Shown: positions 51,816-61,387 of the stretch, piece by piece
How positions within the stretch are numbered: position 1 is the first letter of the stretch
How the letters are laid out: the number at the start of each line of letters is the position of its first letter
Assembly (NCBI GenBank): GCA_051954235.1
Contig: JBQCHY010000020.1
Coordinates: 14,708-78,707 of the forward strand
Origin: 62-47 sp051954235
GTDB lineage: Bacteria; Pseudomonadota; Alphaproteobacteria; Rhizobiales; Xanthobacteraceae
Direction of reading: 5' to 3'
Length of the DNA: 64,000 nt
Program-made: the position numbers and the translations under genes
Notes under the pieces: model-generated
Told to the model about the DNA's origin: nothing
What the model saw: only the letters and a program-made list of their open reading frames with translations
Databases searched by the model: none

Positions 51816-52562
51816 ATGGATCCGATCCATCAATTCGAGATCAAGAACCTCTTCACGATCGGCACCTTTGGCGGCCATGAGATCGCCTTCACCAATTCCG
51901 CCGCCTACATGGTGCTGGCCGTGGTGCTGACCGCGGCCCTGATGCTGGGCGGCACCGCCGGCCGACGGCTGGTGCCGGGCCGCATGCAATCGATGGCGGA
52001 ACTGAGCTACGAATTCGTCGCCGACATGCTGCGCTCGACCGCCGGCGAACACGGCATGAAGTTCTTCCCGCTGGTGTTCTCGATCTTCATGTTCGTCTTC
52101 ATCTCGAACATCGTCGGCATCATCCCCTACACCTTCACGGTCTCCAGCCACATCATCGTCACCGTCGCACTGGCGCTGCTGGTTTTCCTCACCGTCATCG
52201 TCTACGGCCTCTACAAGAATGGGCTGAAGTTCTTCAAACTGTTCGTCCCTCACGGCATTCCGATGGTGATCCTGCCGCTGGTGGTCGCGATCGAAATCAT
52301 CTCGTTCCTGTCCCGTCCGGTTTCGCACAGCGTGCGTCTGTTCGCGAACATGCTGGCCGGCCATATCACGCTGAAGGTGTTCGCCAGCTTCATCACGATG
52401 CTGGGCGCGCTGGGCATTGCCGGTATCGCCGGCGCCGTGCTGCCGCTGGCGCTGACCATCGCGCTGACCGCGCTCGAACTGCTGGTCGCCGCGCTGCAGG
52501 CCTACGTCTTCGCCATCCTCACCTGCATCTATCTCAACGATGCAATCCATCCGGGCCATTAA
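51816..52562 (+). CDS. atpB: ATP synthase Fo subunit a
   Basis: 248 residues, five to six membrane helices. Proton channel next to the c-ring. The channel Arg lies in FLSRPVSHSVRLFANMLAGH, the standard signature; earlier YEFVADMLRSTAGEHGMKFF and SNIVGIIPYTFTVSSH; end LQAYVFAILTCIYLNDAIHP. Start ATG 51816; an in-frame 51771 ATG falls in the repeats. Confidence 0.97.
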   Translation: MDPIHQFEIKNLFTIGTFGGHEIAFTNSAAYMVLAVVLTAALMLGGTAGRRLVPGRMQSMAELSYEFVADMLRSTAGEHGMKFFPLVFSIFMFVFISNIVGIIPYTFTVSSHIIVTVALALLVFLTVIVYGLYKNGLKFFKLFVPHGIPMVILPLVVAIEIISFLSRPVSHSVRLFANMLAGHITLKVFASFITMLGALGIAGIAGAVLPLALTIALTALELLVAALQAYVFAILTCIYLNDAIHPGH

Positions 52563-52610
52563 GGCTCGCGTTTTCCAAGCAACCTCAAGCAAACACACGA
52601 AGGAGCTACT

Positions 52611-52838
52611 ATGGACCCGATCGCCGCTAAGTACATTGGAGCCGGCATCGCCTGCATCGGCATGGGTGGCGCCGGCGCCGGCGTCGGCATCATTTTCGGT
52701 AACTACCTTGCCGCGGCGGTTCGTAATCCGTCCGCTGCCCAGGGCCAGTTCGCGAACCTGATCTTCGGCTTCGCCGTGACCGAAGCGCTCGGCATCTTCT
52801 CGCTGCTGATCGCGCTGCTGCTGCTGTTCGCACTGTAA
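52611..52838 (+). CDS. atpE: ATP synthase Fo subunit c
   Basis: 75 residues, two helices, proton-carrying Glu in FGFAVTEALGIFSLLIAL. GAGIACIGMGGAGAGVGIIF gives the glycine-rich first helix. GAAGGAGC ribosome-binding site eight bases before ATG 52611. Normal size and order in the Fo operon. Confidence 0.97.
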   Translation: MDPIAAKYIGAGIACIGMGGAGAGVGIIFGNYLAAAVRNPSAAQGQFANLIFGFAVTEALGIFSLLIALLLLFAL

Positions 52839-52907
52839 GCTTTTACTTGATGCGGTCGTTCGCCGGCCCCCGCGTGGGGCCGGGAATTGCCTGAGCTGGA
52901 GGCGCCC

Positions 52908-53462
52908 GTGGCGTCAGAACATGGCCATGCGAGCGGCACGTCCGCTCACACCACGGCAGACGGCGGTAAAGCGCCGTTTCCGCCGTTCGAGTCGCACACC
53001 TTTGCCTCGCAGTTGGTGTGGCTCGCCATTTCATTCGTCGTTCTTTACGTCATCGTCTCGCGGCTCGCTCTGCCGCGCGTCGGCGGCATCCTGGCAGCGC
53101 GCCAGAAAGCCATCGCCGACGATCTCGCCGCCGCCCAAAAGCTTCGCGACGAGTCGGACAATGCGTTGAAGGCCTACGAAACCGAACTCGCCAATGCCCG
53201 CGGCAAGGCACAGGCGATCGGCGCGGAGACCCGCGACAAGCTGAACGCGCAGTCCGAGCAGGAACGCAAGACGCTGGAAGATCGTCTCGCGATCAAGCTG
53301 GCGGAAGCGGAAAAGACCATCGCCGGCACCCGCGCTGCTGCCATGAGCAACGTGCGCGAGATCGCCTCCGATGCCGCGACCACCATCGTGCATCAACTGA
53401 CGGGCGTGCAGCCCGACGCCAAGGCGGTCGAGACTGCCGTCGACGCATCCTTGAGAGGGTAA
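52908..53462 (+). CDS. atpG: ATP synthase Fo subunit b' (second b-type)
   Basis: 184 residues. One membrane helix (LVWLAISFVVLYVIVSRLAL) followed by a long coiled coil, forming half of the b/b' peripheral stalk found in photosynthetic and many alphaproteobacteria. A His/Gly-rich N-terminal 30 residues. Start is GTG 52908, six bases after GGAGG, not the TTG at 52887. Stop is four bases before atpF. Confidence 0.92.
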   Translation: MASEHGHASGTSAHTTADGGKAPFPPFESHTFASQLVWLAISFVVLYVIVSRLALPRVGGILAARQKAIADDLAAAQKLRDESDNALKAYETELANARGKAQAIGAETRDKLNAQSEQERKTLEDRLAIKLAEAEKTIAGTRAAAMSNVREIASDAATTIVHQLTGVQPDAKAVETAVDASLRG

Positions 53463-53466
53463 GACG

Positions 53467-53952
53467 ATGTTGTCCCAACCGGAATTCTGGGTCGCCGTCG
53501 CCTTCGTCATCCTGATGGTGGTCTTCATCTACGTCGGCGTCCCCGGCGTGGTGACCAAGGCGCTCGATCATCGTGCCGACCGCATCAAGGCTGAACTCGA
53601 CGACGCCCGCCGCCTCAAGGACGAAGCCGCCGCGCTGGTTGCCGATTACAAGGCTCGCTACGCCTCGGCCGAGCGTGAAGCGCAGGACATCGTCACAAAC
53701 GCCAAGGCCGAAGCCGAGCGTATCGCTGTCGATGCCAAGGCCCGCATGGAAGACTTCGTGTCCCGTCGCACCAAGGCGGCGGAAACCAAGATCGCCCAGG
53801 CCGAAGCGCAGGCTCTCGCCGACGTTCGCGCCGCCGCCGCCGATGCGGCCGTGACTGCCGCGTCGCAGATCCTGACCAAGTCGGTCTCCGGCTCGGTCGC
53901 CGATGATCTGCTCGCCAAGGGCATTCAGGACGTTCGCGCCAAGCTGAACTGA
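53467..53952 (+). CDS. atpF: ATP synthase Fo subunit b
   Basis: 161 residues. N-terminal membrane helix (FWVAVAFVILMVVFIYVGVP), then a charged coiled coil (ADRIKAELDDARRLKDEAAA) for the peripheral stalk. Last gene of the Fo operon; a strong hairpin terminator follows. The F1 genes are not here, as usual for this order of bacteria. Confidence 0.95.
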   Translation: MLSQPEFWVAVAFVILMVVFIYVGVPGVVTKALDHRADRIKAELDDARRLKDEAAALVADYKARYASAEREAQDIVTNAKAEAERIAVDAKARMEDFVSRRTKAAETKIAQAEAQALADVRAAAADAAVTAASQILTKSVSGSVADDLLAKGIQDVRAKLN

Positions 53953-53968
53953 TCGAAACATCTTCAAT

Positions 53969-54014
53969 CAAACAAAACGGCCGGTGCAAGACATTGCATC
54001 GGCCGTTTTGTTTG
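53969..54014. terminator. Strong terminator after the Fo operon
   Basis: CAAACAAAACGGCCG (53969-53983) and CGGCCGTTTTGTTTG (54000-54014), with an inner TGCAA/TTGCA stem, form a 20-base hairpin with T-rich arm. The A/T arms make it work in either direction. Confidence 0.88.
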
Positions 54015-54059
54015 AACGGAATATTTGGCGGGTTGATGCGTCAGCAAAACAACCCGGTT

Positions 54060-54093
54060 CGTCATGGCCAGGACGAGCCCCGGGCATGACGAG
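54060..54093. repeat. Dispersed repeat, family A, short copy
   Basis: CGTCATGGCCAGGACGAGCC then CCGGGCATGACGAG. A shortened palindromic unit just after the Fo terminator. Confidence 0.5.
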
Positions 54094-54144
54094 ATGTGAG
54101 TGTTTCCGTCAAACACAAATCGCTCTCGATTTGCTGAAGCGTCG

Positions 54145-54846
54145 TTATCGCCGGTGATGTGCGCGCCCGCGGCGAGGCTCAGGCCGCAGGGCCTGCGGAT
54201 CGAAGCCGATATAGAAGACGTAGGAATCGCCCGCTGCCGCAGTCGGCGCCGGGTAAGCCACGTCCTCCGCCACCAGACTGAACGATACAGTGCTGTCGCC
54301 CTGCATCGTTACCGTGGTGCGATAGGCTTTGGTGAAAATCGTCTTCTCGCCGATGCCACCCTGCACTACGGCGATACGTAACGGCACCTCCACGGCCGCC
54401 GGCGCACCCGCTGGACCGACGATGACGCGGCCTTCAATGCCAATCCGTGCCGTGACCTGGCCGTCATTGAGCGTGCAATCGCGCGCGGTGCGCACGATCG
54501 TCGCCTGATAGCGCAGATCGTTACCGGTCGCCTCCTTACCTGGCGCGCCGACCGCATAGGTCGAGGCACCGGACCGGATGCTTACCGCCGGACAGGTCGG
54601 GAGACTTGGTTCCGAAGACGGCGATGGGGCGGCAACAGCGGTCGTGGCCGGCTGCGAGTTCGAACCGAACAATTGGCTGAAGCGGCTGCCGAGCGAGGGG
54701 CTGTCACTGCTGGCTTGCGAGCTTCCGAACATGCTGCCGCCGCCGCAGCCCGACAACATGAGCGCGGTCATCGCCAGCGTCGCGAAACGAACTGAAGGCC
54801 GGCCCGCGCGCGCGACGGCGCGATGCTTCGAACGCAAATCCAACAT
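54145..54846 (-). CDS. Conserved lipoprotein
   Basis: 233 residues. Signal sequence with lipobox LMLSGC (Cys about residue 34) marks a lipoprotein. Ser/Gly-rich linker, then a beta domain: CPAVSIRSGASTYAV, LRYQATIVRTARDCTLNDGQ, VTARIGIEGRVIVGPAGAPA, EKTIFTKAYRTTVTMQGDST and DSYVFYIGFD. Seen in other Rhizobiales; function unknown. Position alone, between ATP synthase and the thrC/cox block. Confidence 0.82.
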   Translation of the reverse strand: MLDLRSKHRAVARAGRPSVRFATLAMTALMLSGCGGGSMFGSSQASSDSPSLGSRFSQLFGSNSQPATTAVAAPSPSSEPSLPTCPAVSIRSGASTYAVGAPGKEATGNDLRYQATIVRTARDCTLNDGQVTARIGIEGRVIVGPAGAPAAVEVPLRIAVVQGGIGEKTIFTKAYRTTVTMQGDSTVSFSLVAEDVAYPAPTAAAGDSYVFYIGFDPQALRPEPRRGRAHHRR

Positions 54847-55005
54847 GATGCAGATGTCCCCCGACGAATTCAGGCTTTCCGGCGCCGCGCAAGCAGGAAA
54901 CCCCGGTTCCCGCGCGGCGGCAAGGCGGCCCTTTTATAGCAGTTCAATGGCGGCAAACCCAAGGCGTGATCGACCGCTGCCGTCATGCCCTGAACACGGA
55001 TGACG

Positions 55006-55590
55006 TCAGTGCCGAAAATCCTCGTGCAACATGCCGAACAGCAGGTGGTCCTGCCAGACGCCGTTAATGCAGAGATAGCGCCGCGCCAGCCCCTCGCGGA
55101 CGAAGCCGCACTTCTCCAGCACCCGCACCGATGCCGCGTTTCCCGGAATGCAGGCGGCCTCCACGCGATGCAGATTGAGTTCGCCGAACAACGTCGGCAG
55201 CAGCAGCCGCAACGCCGCCGTCATGTAACCACAACCGGCATAAGGCTCGCCGGTCCAGTAACCCACGGTTCCGGCCTGCACGATCCCGCGACGAACATTG
55301 GCGAGCGTAATACCGCCGACGAGCGCCCCGTCCTGTTCGCGAAAGATCAGAAACGGATAGGCCCGATCGGCGAGAGCATCCTCGGCATAACGCCGCAACC
55401 GCCGGCGAAACCCGGCGCGCGTCAGATCGTCGGAGGGCCAGATCGGTTCCCATGGAGTCAAATAGGCACGGCTGCGTTCGCGAAGCTGCGCCCATGGCAG
55501 ATAATCGCCCGTCTGCGGTGCGCGCAGCAACAGGCCCTCGCCGCGCGGCTCAAGCGCCGGCGCGCTCGAGGGCAAACGAAACAAAGCCAT
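55006..55590 (-). CDS. GNAT acetyltransferase (RimJ-like)
   Basis: 194 residues. GNAT fold of the RimJ/RimL N-terminal protein acetylase group: LLLRAPQTGDYLPWAQLRER, acetyl-CoA loop region GYWTGEPYAGCGYMTAALRL, and LHRVEAACIPGNAASVRVLE, KCGFVREGLARRYLCINGVW. Start ATG 55590 has GAGGA six bases before; ATG 55605 is worse. Last gene of the minus run from ctaD to here. Substrate unknown. Confidence 0.9.
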   Translation of the reverse strand: MALFRLPSSAPALEPRGEGLLLRAPQTGDYLPWAQLRERSRAYLTPWEPIWPSDDLTRAGFRRRLRRYAEDALADRAYPFLIFREQDGALVGGITLANVRRGIVQAGTVGYWTGEPYAGCGYMTAALRLLLPTLFGELNLHRVEAACIPGNAASVRVLEKCGFVREGLARRYLCINGVWQDHLLFGMLHEDFRH

Positions 55591-55710
55591 GGTGTTCCTC
55601 GCCAACTTGCGATCCGGCTCTATCCTATCGCGTTTTCGCGCGAATGGGATACCGACAGATCAACGGAAAACGCAGAGCGGCGCTGCTCACGCGATCCGAA
55701 ACGACGAGGT

Positions 55711-56994
55711 TTAGTGATAGCTGACCCTGGGCCGACACAGGCTCTCGGCATGCGCGGCGGCGGTTTCCAAACCCCGCCCGCTGCCGAGCGCCACCACCGC
55801 GGGCCGGCTACGCGCCAGCAGGGTTCGCGCCGCATCGCGGGTCGAGTCCCGCGTCACCGCCTCGATACGCGCGACGAGTTCATCGACACCGAGCGGACGG
55901 CCATAAGCAAGGATGTGCCGCGCCAACTGCTCGGCACGCGAACTGCAACTCTCCAGCGCCATCAACAGGCCGGCCTTCATCTGCGCCTTCGCGCGCGCGA
56001 TTTCGGCGTCGGTCAGCGTCTCAACCGCATCGTTGATGACATCGGTGATGACCTCCATCATTTCCGGCGCGTCGGCCGGATCGGTGCCGGTATAGAGCCC
56101 GAAAAAGCCGGTGTCGGCGTGCGGCGCATGGAAAGTGTAGATCGAGTAACACAGCCCGCGCTTCTCGCGGACCTCCTGGAACAGCCGCGATGACATTCCG
56201 CCGCCGAGGATGTTGGTGAACACCTGGAGGCTGAACAGCGCTGGGTCCGCTTGCGGCAAGCCCTCGAGCGCCATCGTCAGATGCGCCTGCTCCAACTCGC
56301 GATGCACGACGCGCGCACCGCCATTGCCGAAGATCGCAGGCGTCGGCTGCGGCGCCGGAGCGGCATCGAATCCCGCGAAACGTTCCGTGGCTTCAGCCAC
56401 CACGCGCGCGTGATCGACTGCGCCCGCCGCCGCGACCACCATGTTCGGTCCGCGATAGTGCGTCGCCAGATAATTCCGCAGCGAATCGCGATTGAAGGTC
56501 TTCAGCGTCGCCGTGGTGCCAAGCAGCGAACGCCCGATCGGCTGATCCGGATAGCAAAGCTCGCTGAGATACTCGAACACCACGTCGTCCGGCGTATCCT
56601 GCGCCGCGCCGATCTCCTGCTCGATCACGCTCTTTTCGCGCTCCAGCTCTTCGGTCACGAAAGTCGGATGCGATACGATGTCGGAGAGCACATCGAGCGC
56701 CAGCGGCACATCGTCCTTCATCACGCGTGCATAATAAGCGGTCGTCTCGGTGCTGGTCGCGGCGTTGAGATCGCCGCCGACCGCCTCGATCTCCTCGACG
56801 ATCTCGCGCGAGGAGCGCCGCTCGGTGCCCTTGAATGCCATGTGTTCGAGTAGATGCGAGATGCCGTGCTCGTCCGGCTTCTCGTCGCGACCGCCGACGC
56901 CGGCCCAGACGCCAAGCGCGGCGGTTTCCAGATGCGGCATGGTGTCGGTGATGACCGTGAGGCCGGACGGAAGCTTGCTGACCTCGACGCTCAT
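55711..56994 (-). CDS. M16 family zinc peptidase
   Basis: 427 residues, processing-peptidase-like. Inverted zinc motif HLLEH at residues 47-51 (HxxEH) with the distal Glu in SVIEQEIGAAQD; then GRSLLGT, YRGPNMVVAAAG, and GGGMSSRLFQEVREKRGLCY, the substrate-side glycine/Arg strand. Like PqqL/YmxG or mitochondrial beta-MPP. Cytoplasmic or periplasmic uncertain; no signal peptide. Overlaps thrC by four bases, a constant neighbour in this group. Confidence 0.93.
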   Translation of the reverse strand: MSVEVSKLPSGLTVITDTMPHLETAALGVWAGVGGRDEKPDEHGISHLLEHMAFKGTERRSSREIVEEIEAVGGDLNAATSTETTAYYARVMKDDVPLALDVLSDIVSHPTFVTEELEREKSVIEQEIGAAQDTPDDVVFEYLSELCYPDQPIGRSLLGTTATLKTFNRDSLRNYLATHYRGPNMVVAAAGAVDHARVVAEATERFAGFDAAPAPQPTPAIFGNGGARVVHRELEQAHLTMALEGLPQADPALFSLQVFTNILGGGMSSRLFQEVREKRGLCYSIYTFHAPHADTGFFGLYTGTDPADAPEMMEVITDVINDAVETLTDAEIARAKAQMKAGLLMALESCSSRAEQLARHILAYGRPLGVDELVARIEAVTRDSTRDAARTLLARSRPAVVALGSGRGLETAAAHAESLCRPRVSYH

Positions 56995-58409
56995 CCGGCA
57001 ACTCCCGCATTGGCGGCACGGCTGACCGACAGCACAAACCGCTCCACTTCGCCTTGATCGTTATTCATCGTCCGCATCTGTTCGGGACGGCTCATCAGGC
57101 CGTCGAGCCACGGCGGCAATGCCGGACGCACGCCGCACGCCGCCTCCACCGCATCGGGGAATTTCGCCGGATGCGCGGTGGATAGCACGACGTTGGGCAC
57201 GCTCGTATCGGTGACGTCACGATCGGCTACCGCCAGCGCCACGGCGGTGTGCGGATCGATCAGATCCCCGGCCTCCCGCCACGCCGCGCGGATCGCAGCG
57301 TCGGTTTCGGTTTCGTCGGCCCGGCCGGCGTCGAACTCGTTGCGGATCGCCGCCAGCATCGCATCCGGCAGCACGAAGCGGCGCGACTGCTCCAGCGAAG
57401 CCATCAGACCGCGCACCACAGCGCTGTCGCGGCCGGCGGCTTCGAACAACAGCCGCTCGAAATTCGATGACACCTGAATATCCATCGACGGCGACGTGGT
57501 GCCATGGACACCGCGCACCTCGTAGATGCCGGTCTTCAAGGTGCGCGCGAGAATGTCGTTGCTGTTGGTAGCGATGCGCAACTGCCGGATCGGCACGCCC
57601 ATGCGCTTCGCTACATAGCCCGCGAAGATGTCGCCGAAGTTGCCGGTCGGCACGGTGAAATCGATCTTGCGCGCCGGCGCGCCGAGCGCCACCGCCGAGG
57701 TGACGTAATACACCACCTGCGCCACGATCCGCGCCCAGTTGATCGAATTGACGCCGGACAGCGAAACCTTGTCGCGGAACGCATGATGATTGAAGCAGCC
57801 TTTCACGATCGCCTGGCAATCGTCGAAGGTGCCATCGATCGCCAGCGCATGGACGTTGGCGGCGCCGGTCGTCGTCATCATCCGGCGTTGCACGTCGGAG
57901 ATGCGCCCGTTCGGAAACAGCACGACGAGATCGACGTTATCACGATTCGCAAATGCATCGACGGCCGCGCCGCCGGTGTCGCCCGAGGTCGCAACCACGA
58001 TGGTGGTGCGCTGTCCGCGCTTGGCCAGCACGTGATCCATCAGCCGCGACAGCAGCTGCATCGCGACGTCCTTGAACGCCAGCGTCGGGCCGTGAAACAG
58101 TTCCAGCACGAACTGATTGGCGCCGCTCTGATCCAGCGGCACCACTGCCGGATGACGAAACGTCGCGTAAGCCTCGTGCGCCATGCGGCCGAGATCGGCA
58201 TCGGAAATCTCACCACCGACGAACGGACGGATCACCTCGACCGCGACTTCCCAATACGGCCGTCCGGCCAACCCGGCGACGGCGTCCGGCGTCAATTGCG
58301 GCCAGATCTCCGGCACATAAAGCCCGCCGTCGCGCGCGAGGCCGGTCAGCATCACATCGCAGAAGCCGAGAGCCGGCGCTTCGCCACGGGTCGAGATGTA
58401 TCGCGTCAA
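56991..58409 (-). CDS. thrC: Threonine synthase
   Basis: 472 residues; PLP enzyme converting O-phosphohomoserine to threonine. MTRYISTRGEAPALGFCDVM at the start, PLP lysine in LAFKDVAMQLLSRL, TSGDTGGAAVDAF, and PTGNFGDIFAGYVAKRMG. Start is TTG 58409, five bases after GGAGG, and matches the family start; an upstream TTG at 58421 covers the ribosome site. Length fits the long (class I) type. Confidence 0.95.
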   Translation of the reverse strand: MTRYISTRGEAPALGFCDVMLTGLARDGGLYVPEIWPQLTPDAVAGLAGRPYWEVAVEVIRPFVGGEISDADLGRMAHEAYATFRHPAVVPLDQSGANQFVLELFHGPTLAFKDVAMQLLSRLMDHVLAKRGQRTTIVVATSGDTGGAAVDAFANRDNVDLVVLFPNGRISDVQRRMMTTTGAANVHALAIDGTFDDCQAIVKGCFNHHAFRDKVSLSGVNSINWARIVAQVVYYVTSAVALGAPARKIDFTVPTGNFGDIFAGYVAKRMGVPIRQLRIATNSNDILARTLKTGIYEVRGVHGTTSPSMDIQVSSNFERLLFEAAGRDSAVVRGLMASLEQSRRFVLPDAMLAAIRNEFDAGRADETETDAAIRAAWREAGDLIDPHTAVALAVADRDVTDTSVPNVVLSTAHPAKFPDAVEAACGVRPALPPWLDGLMSRPEQMRTMNNDQGEVERFVLSVSRAANAGVAG

Positions 58410-58484
58410 GATGTCCTCCAAGGCGGGACCGTTATAGCGTGTTCAGGCGATGGGGAAACCACCGTTGCGAACCGGCAGCGCCGA

Positions 58485-59258
58485 TCAACCGGCCTGTTTC
58501 GAACCGTCGTCCGGCGGCATCCGCCCCTCGGCCAGCGCGCGGGCGAGCCACACCGCGAAGGCGATCCCCACCGCCGCCGCCAGCCCGAACCAGGTGATGG
58601 CGTACTGCATGTGGTCGTCCTTCAGGTGCACTTCCAGCGGCCCCGGCTTCGGCACACCGTTAGCGGGCGCCGGCGTTTCCAGGTCGATGTAGAACGGCGC
58701 GATGCCGCCCCAGTTCAGCGCCTGCGCCATCGCCGCCGGATCGCGGAGGAACCAGAGCCGTTTGGCGCGATCCGCCTGTGGCGTCCACATCCCCGGGGGT
58801 TCCGGAAAGCGCAGATAGCCGGTCAACGTCACCGGACCGGACGGCGCCGGCGAGATCCGATCGAATTGTCCTTCCAGCGCGAAACCGCGATTGATCGCGA
58901 CCACGCCCGAGCCTTCGACTTGCGCCGGCGCGAATACCCAAACGCCTGGGCTGGTGATGTCGGCGCGGACGGCGGAGCCTGAACTGAAGACATGCGCCTC
59001 GGGCTGCCCGGCAAAGGTCGCCGGGAAGGTCACGCGGCGAAACTCGTCGTGCGCTTGCGTGAGTTTCGGCCAGTCGGACGACGCTGGGAGCGGCACAGGT
59101 GCTGCGGCGAGGCGCTCGTCGAGCATCGCGATCAGCGCATGTTTCTCGACACGCCGCTGCAATTGCCAGACGCCGAGCCCGATCAGCACCGCCACGATCA
59201 CGGCGGAGAAAATCGTAAGCCCGGCGATGCGCCGCAATCGCCCCGCTGCGGCGGTCAT
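58485..59258 (-). CDS. SURF1 family cytochrome oxidase assembly protein
   Basis: 257 residues. Two membrane helices at the ends (FSAVIVAVLIGLGVWQLQRR and YAITWFGLAAAVGIAFAVWL) around a periplasmic domain. GVWQLQRRVEK is the family motif. Helps heme a insertion into CtaD. Start ATG 59258 overlaps the DUF983 stop (ATGA). Confidence 0.92.
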   Translation of the reverse strand: MTAAAGRLRRIAGLTIFSAVIVAVLIGLGVWQLQRRVEKHALIAMLDERLAAAPVPLPASSDWPKLTQAHDEFRRVTFPATFAGQPEAHVFSSGSAVRADITSPGVWVFAPAQVEGSGVVAINRGFALEGQFDRISPAPSGPVTLTGYLRFPEPPGMWTPQADRAKRLWFLRDPAAMAQALNWGGIAPFYIDLETPAPANGVPKPGPLEVHLKDDHMQYAITWFGLAAAVGIAFAVWLARALAEGRMPPDDGSKQAG

Positions 59259-59644
59259 GTCGGGTCCCGCTGCGTCAACTGGCCTTCTGCTGCCTTGTGA
59301 TGGAATTGCAGCGAGATCAGCAGCGACTTCATAGCGCGCAGCGGCAGCAGCGTGGTGATCGCCACCAGCGGAATCCACAGCGCGGCATGAACCCAGAACG
59401 GCGGCTGATACTTGACCTCGACAATCAAGGCGCAGGCCACGACGATGAAGCCGGCGATCAGGATAACAAAAACCGACGGGCCGTCGCCGCTGTCGGTGAA
59501 GGCATAATCAAGTCCGCAGCGATCGCATTTCGGACGCAGCCGGATGTATCCCGCGAACAGCTTGCCCTCGCCGCAACGCGGACAGCGGCACATCAAACCG
59601 CGCGTGATGCTCTGCGACAGCGTTGTCGTGTAATCCTCCGACAT
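59255..59644 (-). CDS. DUF983 family membrane protein
   Basis: 129 residues. A zinc ribbon-like C-x-x-C pair (CRCPRCGEGKLF and CDRCGLDYAF), then GDGPSVFVILIAGFIVVACA and a second helix. Constant in cox clusters; role unproven. Start ATG 59644. Confidence 0.92.
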   Translation of the reverse strand: MSEDYTTTLSQSITRGLMCRCPRCGEGKLFAGYIRLRPKCDRCGLDYAFTDSGDGPSVFVILIAGFIVVACALIVEVKYQPPFWVHAALWIPLVAITTLLPLRAMKSLLISLQFHHKAAEGQLTQRDPT

Positions 59645-59731
59645 CGACCTACTTTCCAACTGGCCGGGACGACCCGGCGAAATGCAAAAGGGCGGCCCTG
59701 CGGCCGCCCCTTGTAGCACAGTCATCCGGTC

Positions 59732-60589
59732 TTAGTGCGCGGCGTGCGCCATCTCGGAGGCACCGTGGCCCCACACATAGATGCAGATGAACAGGAACAG
59801 CCACACCACGTCGACGAAGTGCCAGTACCAGGCGGCGAATTCGAAGCCGAGGTGATGGGTCGGCGTGAAATGGCCGGCATAGGCACGGAACAGGCAGACC
59901 AGCAGGAAGATGGTGCCGACCAGAACGTGGAAACCGTGGAAACCGGTCGCCATGAAGAAGGTCGCGCCATAGACGTTGCCGGCGAAGCTGAACGCTGCGT
60001 GATGATATTCGTAAGCCTGAACGCAGGTGAAGCAGGCGCCGAGCACTACGGTGAGGATCAGACCCCACTTGAGGCCCTTGCGATCACCTTCCAGCAGCGC
60101 GTGATGCGCCCAGGTTACGGTGGTGCCCGAGGTCAGCAGGATCAGGGTGTTGAGCAGCGGCAGGTGCCACGGATCGAAGGTCTGAATGTCCTTCGGCGGC
60201 CAGACGCCGCCGAACAGCGCCTCACGGGTGAAGTGAACCGGATCGGCCGGGAACAGCGCCGAGTTGAAGTAGGCCCAGAACCAGGCAACGAAGAACATCA
60301 CTTCTGAAGCGATGAACAGGATCATGCCGTAGCGATGGCTGATCTGCACCACGCGGGTGTGGTCGCCCTTGTGCTCGGCCTCACGGATCACGTCGCCCCA
60401 CCAGGCCGCCATGGTGTAGAGCACGCCGATGGTGCCGATACCGAAGACGATCGGAGCGGCCGAATAAAGGTGGTGCATCCACGAGATCGCGCCCACCGCC
60501 ATAATGAAGGCCGAAAGCGAGCCGACCGCAGGCCATGGGCTCGGATCAACGAGGTGGTAGTCGTGGTGCTTCGCGTGCGCCGTAGCCAT
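59732..60589 (-). CDS. ctaE: Cytochrome c oxidase subunit III
   Basis: 285 residues, seven membrane helices. YHLVDPSPWPAVGSLSAFIM, WWGDVIREAEHKGDHT, SEVMFFVAWFWAYFNSALFP and FHGFHVLVGTIFLLVCLFRA then WYWHFVDVVWLFLFICIY are the conserved segments. Supports proton uptake and stability of the aa3 oxidase. Confidence 0.97.
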   Translation of the reverse strand: MATAHAKHHDYHLVDPSPWPAVGSLSAFIMAVGAISWMHHLYSAAPIVFGIGTIGVLYTMAAWWGDVIREAEHKGDHTRVVQISHRYGMILFIASEVMFFVAWFWAYFNSALFPADPVHFTREALFGGVWPPKDIQTFDPWHLPLLNTLILLTSGTTVTWAHHALLEGDRKGLKWGLILTVVLGACFTCVQAYEYHHAAFSFAGNVYGATFFMATGFHGFHVLVGTIFLLVCLFRAYAGHFTPTHHLGFEFAAWYWHFVDVVWLFLFICIYVWGHGASEMAHAAH

Positions 60590-60676
60590 TGCAGTCTCTC
60601 CGTAGGACGTGCCGCACTAGTCGACACATATTCGTTCAAAAATCAATCGCGCGCGTTCCGCGCGCGGGAATTGCCG

Positions 60677-61312
60677 TCATAGATTCCCCTTGCGTCCATC
60701 CGTCTCGCCCGCGGCGACCGGCTTGGGCGCGGGCTCGCGAACAGGATAGAACGTATAGGACAAGGTGATGGTATCGACGTTGTTGTTCTCGCTATCCTTC
60801 ATGATCGCGGGATCGACATAGAAGACCACCGCCATCTCGCGCTTCTCGCCCGGCGCCAAGGTCTGCTCGGTGAAGCAGAAGCAGTTGATCTTCTGGAAAT
60901 ACGATCCCACCGTCAACGGCGCGACGTTGTAGGCGGCCTGACCGGTGGTGGTGCGGGCAGCGGTATTGATGACCGAGTAATACGCCGTCACGACCTCGCC
61001 GATGTGAACTTCGATCTCGGTCTTCTCCGGCTCGAACTTCCACGGCAGCCCGCCGCTCACATTCGAATCGAAGCGCACGGCAATCTTGCGGCCCAGCGGT
61101 TGTGACGACGGCAGCGTGGTCGCAACCTGGGTGGTCCCGTTGAAGCCCGTCGCGCGGCAGAACCAGTTGTAGAACGGCACGGCCGCATAGGCAGCGCCGA
61201 CCATGGTGGCTACGAACAGCCCGCAGGCAGCGGCCACATAGGTGTCGCGGCGCAAGCCGCGCGCACGGCGCGGCATTGGCTTGTTGCCGTCTGTCGGTTC
61301 GGGCGTCGTCAT
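60677..61312 (-). CDS. ctaG: Cytochrome c oxidase assembly protein CtaG/Cox11
   Basis: 211 residues. One N-terminal helix (YVAAACGLFVATMVGAAYAA), periplasmic copper domain with the INCFCFTEQTL C-x-C copper site and YNWFCRATGFNGTT. Delivers copper to CuB of CtaD. Start ATG 61312. Confidence 0.95.
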   Translation of the reverse strand: MTTPEPTDGNKPMPRRARGLRRDTYVAAACGLFVATMVGAAYAAVPFYNWFCRATGFNGTTQVATTLPSSQPLGRKIAVRFDSNVSGGLPWKFEPEKTEIEVHIGEVVTAYYSVINTAARTTTGQAAYNVAPLTVGSYFQKINCFCFTEQTLAPGEKREMAVVFYVDPAIMKDSENNNVDTITLSYTFYPVREPAPKPVAAGETDGRKGNL

Positions 61313-61387
61313 GTCGACCTGCCTTCCGATTCGCCCCACACCCTCGTCACGTCCCACTCAGCCCTTCGTCAGATCCGCCGACCGTCC

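Noticed and set aside
57504..58982. 492-codon plus-strand open frame over thrC and SURF1
   Set aside because: Covers two real genes in antisense, low-complexity Arg/Asp composition.
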